Below, one piece after another: positions 20,184 through 30,195 of a DNA stretch of 64,000 bases. The notes below the pieces were generated by a model. It saw nothing but the letters and a program-made list of their open reading frames with translations. It did not search any database and had not been told where the DNA came from. The translations under genes were made by a program, and so were the position numbers. The stretch covers positions 27,604,069 through 27,668,068 of the forward strand of contig OW203993.1 in assembly GCA_934047225.1 (NCBI GenBank), written 5' to 3'. Positions within the stretch are counted from its first letter, which is position 1. The number at the start of each line of letters is the position of its first letter. This DNA is from Ypsolopha sequella. Lineage: Eukaryota > Arthropoda > Insecta > Lepidoptera > Ypsolophidae.

Positions 20184-20580
20184 TTATATACAAAAACTGT
20201 AGACTAACGACTTTACATAACCCCACAAGTAATAATCAAGAGGCGTTAAATCGCATGATCTTGGCGGCCAACTCACAGGGCCATTTTGAGAGATAAGCTG
20301 CTCACCAAATTCATCCTTCAACATGTCTATTGTTTCACGAGCTGTGTGGCATGTGGCACCATCTTGATGAAAGCACATGTCAACCAAGTTCAACTCAGCC
20401 AACTGAGGCAAAAAAAAGTAAATTTGGTGCGAAATTTGGTGATAACAGCACGAATTGTTGATTCAATAGGTCGATTATGACGACCATATTTAACAAACGA
20501 TGCACATTTTTCACAGAGCACGAATTTTGAAAATAACTTTCAACGATTTGCAATCGTTGCTCGTTTGTAAGTCTTTCCAT
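20184..20580 (-). pseudogene. Internally deleted mariner-like transposase
   Basis: The N-terminal HTH start (MERLTNEQRLQIVESYFQN, SVKNVHRLL, then in another frame YGRHNRPIESTIRAV) is joined by deletion to the C-terminal catalytic part (MCFHQDGATCHTARETIDML, PPRSCDLTPLDYYLWGYVKS). QDGA and CDLTPLD hold the second and third acidic positions of this mariner group. The middle third, with the first Asp, is gone. Same protein group as the fragment at 23359-23741 but an independent copy, since both carry the N-terminus. Confidence 0.75.
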
Positions 20581-20619
20581 GATAAAATGGCAGAGTATAC
20601 TGAAAACTTTTCACTTTGA

Positions 20620-20997
20620 CAGATGACGTTAGGACGCCATTACCAACCAGTGCTGCCAACCTGAAAAACTTAACTCTTAAAAAATCACCCGTTATTATCA
20701 TAGACGATAAAATATTGTCTATGATATTATGGACTTATGACCTATGGACCCAACCAGTGTGCAACGTGGTATATGTTTCATTGTACATTATAAACAGTGC
20801 CATCTATTAGTGATCCCGTGCACTAATTAATAAATAAATTAAGTAGTGTTCTTGAAGTGAGGATTTGAATAGGTATCGTCTTTTTAGTACAGAGGGTGCA
20901 AATGGGTTATTTTCCTTTTTGTCCTTCGTATTTTTTAGTTTCTTATTTGCTACATCGTTTAGAAGTCACAGATAACCTTTTGCTTTCTTCTTTTTTG
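20620..20997. other. No gene recognised
   Basis: AT-rich spacer between the mariner and pogo remnants. Confidence 0.4.
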
Positions 20998-21480
20998 TTA
21001 ACTGACTTTCCTAATCCCTTTTACATCCCCAGAAATCAATGCAGCTTTTCCTGTTTTAAATGTTGGTACCGTGCTTATGTCAGCCGGTCTGGTACCAAAT
21101 GATGAAGTGCTGGGTTGTGCAGTGGAAGGAGGTAAATCTGCAGGAATTTCTTCAACTGCCCTAGTTTTTTCTTGTCTTGCTGTTTCGTTACTGATATCGG
21201 CTTGACCATAATTGTTGACAACCACGGGAACTCCCGTCAGCAGTGCCCGTTTCTTCGTTTTCGAATTGAACTTTACGTTCAAATGCCAGATTTTTGAAAA
21301 CCATTGATAGGAGTTTCCAAAGAAGCAGCACGCAGATAAGCTTTCCCCACTAAATCCGATATTTGGTAAGAAATGATGACTCTGTCTGGGTTGCTTTTAA
21401 ACCATGTTTTAATGGCATGGGCATAAAACGTCTTGAATGGACTCATGAAAGCGACGTCAAGAGGCTGCATTTTCCCAGTA
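20998..21480 (-). pseudogene. C-terminal part of a pogo/Tigger-like (DDE_1) transposase
   Basis: Minus strand, upstream to downstream: HTGKMQPLDVAFMSPFKTFY, IKTWFKSNPDRVIISYQISD, AYLRAASLETPINGFQKSGI, then after a frame shift a Ser/Pro-rich tail (STAQPSTSSFG, ADISTVPTF). 'QPLDV.FM.PFK..Y' with 'A..NGF.KTGI' is a signature of pogo-like transposases. The catalytic core upstream is missing. A separate central pogo fragment lies at 34511-34790; the two overlap slightly in content, so they are different copies. Confidence 0.75.
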
Positions 21481-21644
21481 TGTATGAAGGTAGTGATATA
21501 ATAATAATAATAAATCCATTTATTTCAGGCTACAATAACAACCCATAATTTGTTAGTAACAATAATTCTTATTCTAATATTAGTAAATAAATAAATAAAT
21601 CATATTGACATTTAATCATATTAGACTGTACTTATGTACTTATT
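21481..21644. repeat. (TAA)n microsatellite and short interspersed piece
   Basis: 'ataataataataataaatcc' (21497-21516), followed by AT-rich DNA with (AAAT)n at about 21585-21600, resembling a LINE 3' tail. It borders the truncated start of PIN-like element copy 2. Confidence 0.45.
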
Positions 21645-21744
21645 GTTCACAATACGTCACAATACTATAGGTCCAAATGTTTTGTACATAATATGTATGA
21701 AGTTTACCTAAAAACGTACGCGTAGTACATTATACTTCAATTGC

Positions 21745-22788
21745 TACAAGCACCGCGCGGCGGCGCCGGGTACAACAAGGGGAAGAACGTCGTTGCAGAA
21801 CAAAGGCAAAATCTTCACCGAATATAGCTGTTGATCCTAACAACTTCATCACAGTCCAAAAATCAGATTTTTTGAGAAACGACGTTAACAAAAATAAGCT
21901 AGTCCAATTATTGGTCTCTTATTTCAATGCTGGCGGAAATAATGCCCTTCAATGTCCTGGTGACGCGGATTCAACGATAGCCGGCAAATCCCTGGAATAT
22001 AATGATGGCCAAAAAACGTCTTAGTGGTAGCCAACGACACAGATATTCTGGTTATACTAGTTGCAAGATCAAAGCTGGATTCAAAAATAAAAGTTTTGCA
22101 CTCTCCTTCATCTCAGACGGCTGGCAAAACATTTGATATCGCCCAAGTAAACGAAGGTTTCGGTGCCATGTAAAAGACCGTGCTTTTTAGTCATGCATTT
22201 ACTGGTTGTGACACAACAAGTGCCTTTTTCAACAAGGGAAAAAAACATGCATGGAAAAAACTTCAGCAGTTTCCATCGTTGATAAATGTGACAGAAGTTT
22301 TTTCTTCGCCCCATGCTGACAAAGAAGAAATAGTCGCGGCTGGCGAAAAATTTGCCATGGCTCTCTATGATAACAATTGCGGCTGTGAAACGCTTGACGA
22401 GTTGAGAGCAACTAAATATCTACGCAAAATCGCCACACAGCCAGTAAATGCCTGTTTTCAACTAGCATCCTTGCCACCTACCTCTGATGCATGTGGCCAA
22501 CACTCATTGCGCGTGTACCTTCAGGTACAAGAATGGCTTGGGCACCAATTAAATCCACAGGATTGGGGATGGAAAACTGTGGGAAATAATTGAATACCAG
22601 TGGCGACCACGCTGCCTCCTGCGCCAGACCACTTAATGAACCTTATAACATTTGATTGCAAAAATGTGTGCGGGAATAGATGCTATTGTGTGCGTGCTGT
22701 ACTAAAATGTAGGGTTTTGTGTGGACGTTGCCGAGGTCCAACATGTGGTAACGTATCATATGATAATACAGAAGATTTAGATGAGTAA
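21745..22788 (+). pseudogene. PIN-like domain / cysteine-rich protein, copy 2
   Basis: Best copy of the gene. Order: basic start (STARRRRVQQGEER), NKLVQLLVSYFNAGG, QCPGDADSTIAG, then after a frame shift near 22022 VVANDTDILVILVARS, HSPSSQTAGKTFDIAQ, a TAA at 22170, HAFTGCDTTSAFFNKGK, LHELRATKYL-type helices, VQEWLGHQLNPQDWGWK, a TGA at about 22591, IPVATTLPPAPDHLM and a Cys cluster (CKNVCGNRCYC...CGRCRGPTCGN) ending in ...DLDE. GDAD and D-T-D-I-L give acidic residues spaced as in PIN/XPG-type nucleases; the Cys cluster resembles a tesmin/CXC motif. Nuclease activity is inference. Broken by one frame shift and two stops. Confidence 0.65.
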
Positions 22789-23129
22789 CTCGCGGCTGGT
22801 TGGCATCCAATGGGTTATACATAAATACAAACACTTTTGGAACTAGGATTTAGTGTAATTTTCCAATGTGACTTACTGTGGAAAATATATTAACTTTCAT
22901 TATCTTGCAAAATGTTTAACCGCTTAAGAAAATAAAGTCTTATTTTGTAGACAAAAATACGAGAAATAATGTTTACTTACTATGTTTTATCAATAATATT
23001 ACGGTTTTTTCAGAAAATCAAGTAATTTGTAAAAATTCGAGTATTTTTAATTTTTTTGTTTTATATTCATAACAATATCTCAAAAACTAAACTTTTAATA
23101 AGTATAAAATAAATGTCATTTCGTAGGTA

Positions 23130-23358
23130 ATATAATGAGAATTAATTACTTCTTTGACAGTTTTCACCTAACTCATACCGTTTTTTATTAAAATGAAAAA
23201 TACTGCAAATTGAGACACATTTGAGGGGGGGAGGGGGGGAGGCGGACACCCTATGGGTCAGGGGTTTTAAGGATGTACTTTTGGGATCCTAAGGAACGTT
23301 TGTGCACAAACATTAGCTTTAGGTTTTTTTTTTGACCCTTAAATTTTAAAATGCCCGT
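23130..23358. repeat. Right long TIR of PIN-like element copy 2
   Basis: Reverse-complement match to 119-360, including the G-tract (23225-23243) and the T-run before GACCC. Confidence 0.8.
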
Positions 23359-23853
23359 GCTATTAATTCTTGCACCAACTGAATTTTGTAGGGGTGCAGC
23401 TTTAAATCTTTGTGTAAAATGCGGAACAATGATGATCTGTGCACGTTTACAGCAACAGCACGCTTCCGAATCGAAAGGTCCGGGTCGTCACGAACAGACT
23501 GAGTAACACTGTCGACGTTTTCGACCGTTCTCGAAGATCTTGGACGGCCGGATTTAGATTTTTCCAGCGTTGAACCGGTCTCTTCAAACTTCTCAACCCA
23601 TTTTATAATGAGTTGAGGGCTTGGCGCATCCTTTAAATGACGAATATTGCAGAATTTTCTACGTGCTACAGTCGCTGAATTACCGTTTATGTAAAGCTCA
23701 CGTACGCACAACGCACGGTCCGCTCCCGAGAAACGCTCCATAGCGACTAAATTCCCAAAAGCTAGGCTACCGAATGACATACCCCCCGCGCCCCTCGGAA
23801 TAGTTGCGTTCACGCAATAAGCAAAACAAATGTGAACTTTCTTTTGAGACACC
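23359..23853 (-). mobile_element. 5' part of a mariner-like element inside a LINE
   Basis: On the minus strand the element begins at about 23853 (TGTCTCAAAAGAAAGTTCACA, a mariner-type end), directly after LINE codons FAKVL. It encodes the N-terminal DNA-binding half of a transposase: MERFSGADRALCVRELYING, then a helix-turn-helix region (KWVEKFEETGSTLEKSKSGR), a PRSSRT linker and IRKRAVAVNVHRSSLFRIL, ending YKIQLVQEL where PIN-like element copy 2 cuts in. The DDE half is missing. Confidence 0.75.
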
Positions 23854-24440
23854 CAGTACCTTGGCAAAAATAGTTGCAAGAGAAATAGGCCTGTAGTTCG
23901 TTTTATCAGATTTATCACCAGTCTTATTTTTAATTATCGGAATCACAATAGTACGCATCATGTCAGAAGGTATGTATGAATGCCTCATACAGCAGTTGAA
24001 CAATAAGGCCAGTACTCGGTATATGTGCGATTCAGCATGCTGTAGGTGCTCGATGCTGAGACCATCATGGGCAGGCGACTTACCGCGAGTCGTTGATTTA
24101 ACAATTTTCGCCACATCTTTATCGCTAAAAAATATATTTATATTAGGCTGTACGGTCTCAGCATCGACAGCAGCTGATGGTCCCAACGAGGAATGCACAA
24201 GAAAGTGGTTTCTGAATAAATCTGCAATGTCCTTAAGAGTCGCTGATGCCCTCGACACTCACGGGGAGACCCGACCGGACACCAAGCCTGTTTGTACTTT
24301 TCCAAAAATTGCGGAAATCGTGCCCAGAGTGGTATGAAGCAAGAACATCCATTTTTTTTGGTCCTCATGTTTTTGGCACCATTTTAACCGAGATTTAAAT
24401 ATTCTCTTACTTTTACTCATCTCTTCATACACTCGACCCG
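23854..24440 (-). pseudogene. LINE RT N-terminal segment
   Basis: Reads LKDIADLFRNHF, VAKIVKSTTRGKSPAHDGLS, IEHLQHAESHIYRVLALLFN, YIPSDMMRTIVIPIIKNKTG, then NYRPISLATIFAKVLG. RGKS..HDG and NYRPISL are the blocks that precede the catalytic palm in insect LINEs. It ends at the mariner insertion before the first catalytic Asp. Confidence 0.75.
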
Positions 24441-24451
24441 AAGTCGGCTTT

Positions 24452-25372
24452 TTAAACAAACACCAAATTTGAAATCAGAGCAGACACAATGTCGAAGTAC
24501 AGTTTATCAATAACACCATTGTGACCAGGCAACTTACAGTAACAATTACCACAGTGCAACAATTCCACTGGCAAATCTGTCAGTCTTAAATTTGCATCAC
24601 ATGCGTCACTATACGACTTGATTTGATGTTCATCTCTTTCCCCCCACACGGCCAAGTTATGCAGTTGTGTTTGTGAGGATTTCACCGGTTTAATAAGGTC
24701 TAAGTTACACTCAATTGTAAGGGGAAAGTGATCAGACACAAATACATCATACTTAACTAATACAGAACATACGGACTTTGCAGCAGGCTGTGTAACCAGA
24801 CAGTGGTCCAACCAACTGCGTGTTCCGTGCGCTTTACTAATGAAGGTATAGGTATCGGACGTAATACCTAAATTATCTACATCCGTAAAAGACCACCCAT
24901 AATCAAAATGATCTAGTAACTCTTTATAAAACATCTTACGAGGGTGGGCATTAAAGTCGCCTAGAATATAAACAGACTCAATACCTTGCTCGTCTATAAT
25001 AGCACTTACTGAACTGAGCGTGTGAGTAAAATCCGTTATGTTTTTCTGCTACTCCGTGGGCATGTACACGCAACTCACTAAAATCGGACGATCGTTTGTA
25101 ATGATTCTGATCGCACATACTCTCGGGTTACCACACTGTATACTAGCTACATTCACAAATACACTGTCATTCCACAAAAGAGCAACACCACCATAAGGTC
25201 TTCCCACCAACATGCCACTCGAGCTATCTATGGTTGAAGTGCCCGTGTAGCTGAAACTCCTATCGATGGTGCCCAGGAAGCCTAGGTCATGTGAAAACAA
25301 CCACGTCTCCTGTAACACAACTATATCACATTCCGCACATAGCGCTCGGACGTCGTCAACAGACGTTTTCAC
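24452..25372 (-). pseudogene. LINE AP-like endonuclease domain
   Basis: Makes the target nick that primes reverse transcription. Motifs in order: VDDVRALCAECDIVVLQETW; GGVALLWNDSV; VSCVYMP; after a stop or shift near 25046, GDFNAHP (about 24955); TSDTYTFIS; TRSWLDHCLV; VFVSDHFPLTI. All standard catalytic blocks (QETW, Y-x-P, GDFN, S-x-LDH, SDH) are present across two frames (25372-25049 and 24934-24452). A single disruption around 24935-25048 separates them. Confidence 0.75.
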
Positions 25373-25396
25373 GTTTATGTAACAATTTTACATGTT

Positions 25397-26170
25397 TTAC
25401 TCATAAATAACTTCAGTTGGGCCGTTTTTAAGCGCGCTTGTTACCCTGTTAGAGTTTTTAATTTTGTAGTTAACAAATTTTCGAAAAATAATTCCTTTGG
25501 GCCACAGCTGTTCTGTCAAGAACAAATCTTCTTTAGATTTTGGTACAAAAAATTTATATGCACAGTGATTATTAGATTTCCTAAGATGAATTTTCTCCAA
25601 GTCAACGTTTTCTTGTGTTTTTTGTTGTAAATACGTCGTAATATCAGACACATTCGTGTTAATATGTACATTCGTAATAAAAATCGGGACCAATTTCTCT
25701 GCTGCCTTGAAACATTCTAGTTCCGGAGCCACACCGTACTTTCCCGAGTAACGGTAATTCGGTTTGGTTTTGTTTTTACGTTTACTAACAACATGCCATT
25801 CTTCGTCAGATTTGGTCTCATGATCATGTTTTAGCATAATATTGGCATTAGGAATTATCGGCGTTGGTTGCGGTGCTGATTACTGTTGCGGCGTCAAGTT
25901 GGCAAGTTGGCAAGGCAAGTACAGCGGTTGGCAAGTTGTTTACTTCAACTATATCGTCGGTCAATGTAAAATCGTCAGAACCGTGGAACTGTAATATTCC
26001 TATAGGCCCGCTGTCGATGTTCGTCCATGCGCCCCTTCTGTTGTTGATATTGCTAAACATTGTTGTAGGCGGCAAAGAGTCATGTTTAATACGATGTAGA
26101 TCAGATTTCACGACTTCCAACTGACTAACAGTTGCGTAGGTATCCTTTATTGTGTTAACCTCAGATTGTA
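25397..26170 (-). pseudogene. LINE ORF1 (nucleic-acid-binding) protein, two frames
   Basis: The first part (26170-25850) is coiled-coil-like (KLQSEVNTIKDTYATVSQLE) and then linker-like (FHGSDDFTLTDD). The second frame (25837-25397) reads DEEWHVVSKRKNKTKP, then PIFITNVHINTNVSDITTYL, KIHLRKSNNHCAYKFFVP, LWPKGIIFRKFVNYK. The RRM-like beta-alpha pattern after a basic linker matches the ORF1 style of a common lepidopteran LINE group. A frame change at about 25840 splits it. Confidence 0.65.
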
Positions 26171-26173
26171 ATT

Positions 26174-26480
26174 TAAGAAAGAAAGAAAGAAATTTATTTG
26201 GGGACAAAAAGAATACATGGAAAAGCAACATGTAGGTACATAATAACTATTAACTTAAAACCAGTACTTATAATTAACATATTAATCACAATAGTCTAAG
26301 ATTAGGATGAAACTATCCCATGCATTCAACGTCACCAAATTGGCCATACTTATGCAAACATAATGTATGCATACTACGCCACAACGCTGGTATTCTGTTA
26401 CAGCCAGGTTGGGAGTGATATGCGATTGCGGACGCAAAAGTTTGGTTTGCAATAGATAGTGCCAATTAAACTCGTACATT
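26174..26480 (-). mobile_element. 3' end of another LINE inserted in LINE ORF1
   Basis: On the minus strand a short coding end (26479-26282, YVCISMANLVTLNAWDSF) is followed by 'ccccaaataaatttc' and a (CTTT)n tail at 26174-26192, a 3' terminus. It interrupts the ORF1 reading at KLQSEV. Confidence 0.5.
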
Positions 26481-26880
26481 TTAATATTTTTTTTTTTGTA
26501 AAAGAGTGCAGGATGTATGTATGCATGTTAAAGATTTAAATAAACAGTGATATCAAGTAACACATAACAACATAACAAATAATAACAGTAAAAACCACTC
26601 ACAAAATAATACGATAAATGTAGGTAGTTTTTGAATATAAAGTGTTTTTAGGATTTTAGAGTATTTTAAGGCCCTTTCGAAACCGAAACAATATTTACGT
26701 GTACAGAAATAAAGAAAAAAAAAGAAAAGAATAACAGCAAGAAGAATTATAAAACAATAATTAATTAATTAATTAAGCCACTAACTAAATGACAGGCGAG
26801 TTTGAAAACATTATTTTGGTCAAGATTAAGAGAGTTGTGGAAGAAGAGATGGCCGAGAAACAAGAAAAAATACCAGCGCC
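26481..26880. other. No gene recognised
   Basis: T/A-rich; includes (AATT)n at 26758-26775. Borders the left end of Harbinger element 2. Confidence 0.4.
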
Positions 26881-27209
26881 CCTAGCATAGATGAAATTAA
26901 TCGAGAAGTTTTGTCTCTCGATTATGCGTTTGACCAATGAAAACACAGGAAACCTATATCACGTGACCATCGCTGCGAGAAACGTCTCGTCTCTACAATC
27001 GCGAACATGGGATCTTGTTTTGTCTACTTTTGACAGCTTTAGAGAAAAATCGAATGAACGAAATAAAATTTTTCTCTATAATGCTAGCATGCACATGAAT
27101 TTTTCTCTTCTTTTGACGTTAGGTTCGAGACATAATTCTCCAATTTTCTCGTCGACGAGGAGCGTGCCGAGACAATTTGTCGTTTTCTTAGCAGAATTTA
27201 GTTTTATTT

Positions 27210-30121
27210 TTGAAAATAGCAAACGCCTATTATAATTACATACTCGCGCTGCGCGCTGAAAAAGAACGTAGGAAGTTGCATCGCCGAACTTTGCGGGATC
27301 ACGCAAACCCATTTGAGTTCCCGGAAAATGAATTTCGGCACATTTTCCGGATAACAAAACCAATGGCGCTATACTTGTGCGATGAACTCAGAGAGGAGCT
27401 CCAGCCGATAAATACCCGAGATGGCTTACCAGTCCATATTAAGGTAAGATATTCGATTGACCATAACATTGGTGCCATATTGCAGAAGGGCAGTGTCAAA
27501 AGTACCCGGAATAGAAGGGCTTGTGTGACTAGATTGATGGATGTGGAAGAGGCGAAAGAGGTATCTCAGGATCGTAGCAGATGTAAATCTGTAGTCTCTG
27601 CCAACCCTTCTGGGATACAGGCAAGAGTATATGCATGTAGGTTATGTTCCATAAGTTAAATCATTTGTTATGATGGCACTGAGCACAACTAGTTTTTAAA
27701 ATCAATAAAATGTTTCTAGGTACTGACTTCTGTCCATCTACTGGGTGATGGCAGCTACCAGAGAGGCACTGGTCAAGACCATGGTTTGTGTGTTGCACAG
27801 ACCACGGTCAGTAAATATTTGGCTCAGTTTACTACTGCAGTGGTCGCAAAGTATGTTATTTATTGAAAATTAGTGCTTGTCTTAGAATTAATATGCTATT
27901 TTACTATGTTTTTAAAGAATGTTTCCAACTTATTCAGAATCTTTACAGCTAAGTTTGTTTACAAATACTGTTTTTTTTTAGACTCTTGTCACTGTGGGTA
28001 GTTTTTCCTGGCGATGAAGAAAGCAGAAGAAGAGTTGCTGAAGGGTTCCGGCAAAAGCATGGTCTGCCTGATGTCTTGGGGGCTGTAGATTGTACCCATG
28101 TCAAAATATTTCCTCCTTCTGGTGTCCAGCATGTTCAGTGGTTGAATAGAAAATGGATTCATACCCTGAACACACAATTAGTAAGATATAAAATTATGAC
28201 TTCATTTTAACTATGTAAGCTAGTAATGTAAAAATAGAAAATTTAGGACCCAATATTTTTAAGTTACCATGGGTATTTAATGTTCCCTAATATTTCAGGT
28301 AGTGGATGCAGACTGCAGAATCCTGAACGTGAACAGCCGCTTTCCAGGACGTGTTCACGATCAGTTCATTTTTAACAACTCAAATGTGAAACAAGAATTA
28401 GCGAGACTGGATGAATTGAGGATTGGAAACTATTATCTGTTGGGTAAGTTTTTGTTACCTTTACTTGCAACTAGGTAGGTATGTTAATAATAAAAAAATA
28501 TATAATAATGTTTTTATTAAAAAGTTACAATACCTACATAATATCTAAAAAAAATAAAATTGTTTTTTAGGGTTCCGTACCTAAAAGGTACAAAATTGAA
28601 GAAATAGAAATATATTTATTTGCCACAACATTAAAACAATAATTACGATTAATATGCGACAAACTTAGCATTTACTGAAAGTTGCTAGCAACTTTACAGC
28701 ACTGGTTTTCCGTTCGCTCCATCCCATACTTAAAGTTATCCATCAATCAATTTATTATTGCAGGTAGGTAAGTTAAGCTTATTCATACATTAATACTTAA
28801 ATTAATTAATTATGGTTTATTACAAAACGATTATCATAATGTCAAAAAAAAGAAAGATTATGTACAAATTACATATGACATAATTATAAAATATTAAAAG
28901 AAACATCAAATGCTACATTAAAGGACAATTACAAAATTAGATTTATATTATTTACCACATTCATTTCTACATGTAAGGAGAATATCACATATAAAGGAAC
29001 CTTTATAATGAAACTCCATTCTCCGTCCGTCCGTATGTCACAACCTCATAACTTTAGCACCGTTAAGGATAAAGACTTGAAATTTGGCACAAAAATAGCA
29101 TTAATTTGCCCACATATCACAGTGTAAAAAAAAAATATGAAAAATTTAAAATTGTTCAGAATATTTCTAAAACAAAAGTAAGAGAAATGAAAAATATTAT
29201 CCTAATAATACAATATGGTCAAATTGTAGATATTAAAAAGCTGACTGTAAAAATATATACTTTTACTCTATTTACTGGCACTGGTTTCGAGAAATCTTTA
29301 AAAAACCACAAAAATCGCACTTGGCTGGTTTTTTTTCTTATATAAAATCTTGGCTTTTCTTTCATTCATAAAATTATTACCGATGGCCAGTCAAACCTGT
29401 AAAAAAAAATACATTAAATATATTTTGCAGGTGACTGTGGATATGCTCTAGAGCCTTGGCTGATGACACCTGTGATGAATGCTCAGCCTGATAGCCCAGA
29501 GGAGAGGTACACAAAATGGCACTGTCAGGTGCGCAATGTGGTTGAGCGTACGAATGGCTACCTCAAGGGTACGTTTAGGTGCTTGGGTATAGACCGTGCC
29601 CTCCACTATGCACCTGATAAGGCCTCACTGCTGACGACAACTTGTGCAGTATTATATAATATCATGCTTCTCATACTCATACTCATACTCATACTCATTT
29701 ATTCATAATTTATCATTACATTATAGGTTATTATAGGTATTTGACATTTTATATTTGCCATGCATGCCATTTCAGTATATAGTGTGTTTTTTAACTTGGC
29801 CAGTACGGGGAAATAGGAACCAAAGGAAAATCTTACCGGGGACCTTTATTTTGTTAATACTATATTATAAACTTTTAAGGAAAATACTTAATATAGTCCA
29901 GCAAAAAAAACAACCTGTATATTATTTCATGTGTCACACATCAACGATAAACAATGTTAAAGATGGTAATGCAATATTCATTTTCTAGGGTTCCTCTCGA
30001 GGCATTGCCCATTGAAGATGAAGCAGAGCCTGCCCCACAAGCCCTGGACCCACCCGGAGGGCCTGCACTAAGACGGGGACAACAAAAAAGAAACTTAATT
30101 ATAAATACATATTTTAGATAA
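27210..30121 (+). CDS. Harbinger transposase, six exons
   Basis: Exons with GT-AG borders and matching phase: about 27210-27443, 27720-27850, 27982-28180, 28299-28443, 29431-about 29662, 29989-30121. Product: RDHANPFEFPENEFRHIFRI; SVHLLGDGSYQRGTGQDHGL; VAQTTVSKYLAQFTTAV; the first Asp in LPDVLGAVDCTHVKIFPP; the second in VVDADCRILNVN, with PGRVHDQFIFNNS; DCGYALEPWLMTPV; ERYTKWHCQVRNVVERTNGY with the third acid (Glu); C-terminus ALPIEDEAEPAPQA...INTYFR. All three catalytic acids are present. The weak point is the exon 5 to 6 junction, where an (ACTCAT)n repeat with no clean GT donor follows LYNIM. The start codon is not certain because exon 1 may begin upstream. Confidence 0.85.
28560..29345. 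repeat. Dispersed lepidopteran-type repeat inside intron 4
   Basis: Begins 'tttttagggttccgtaccta' and ends 'cgcacttggctggttttttt', with 'ctccgtccgtccgtatgtca' between. I know this combination as an abundant repeat of moth and butterfly genomes. Its presence in an intron explains the unusual intron length of about 1 kb. Confidence 0.65.
29663..29700. repeat. (ACTCAT)n microsatellite at the end of exon 5
   Basis: 'tctcatactcatactcatac' and further units directly after the LYNIM codons. Probably the tail of a small insertion that removed or moved the splice donor. Confidence 0.7.
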
Positions 30122-30195
30122 TTTTGTATTTTTATTACTTCTTAACAGTTAAATATAATATCCAAAGTTTAAGTACAAACTCATACTCACTTTAA

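Larger units (their letters stand above)
21645..23358 (+). mobile_element. TIR element carrying a PIN-like/Cys-rich gene, copy 2 (left end missing)
   Basis: The reverse complement matches 119-1850 over essentially its whole length, including the 200-bp TIR at 23130-23358 ending ...atgcccgt. The left TIR is absent: similarity begins abruptly near 21645 at 'tattgttcacaatacg'. The right end sits in a mariner transposase right after its LVQEL codons. The outer flank here reads AATAGC in element orientation, close to TATAGC flanking copy 1. Confidence 0.75.
23854..26173 (-). mobile_element. Non-LTR retrotransposon with ORF1, AP endonuclease and start of RT
   Basis: Minus-strand series: ORF1 part (26170-25397), endonuclease (25372-24452) and RT start (24258-23854), with small frame shifts between them. 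The 3' side is cut by the mariner insertion at 23853 and the rest of the RT is not found beyond. The 5' side is cut by an inserted LINE 3' tail at 26174. Confidence 0.75.

Noticed and set aside
1..23358. One large inverted duplication spanning the two PIN-like element copies
   Set aside because: Similarity stops at the element borders; flanks are Harbinger on one side and mariner/LINE on the other.
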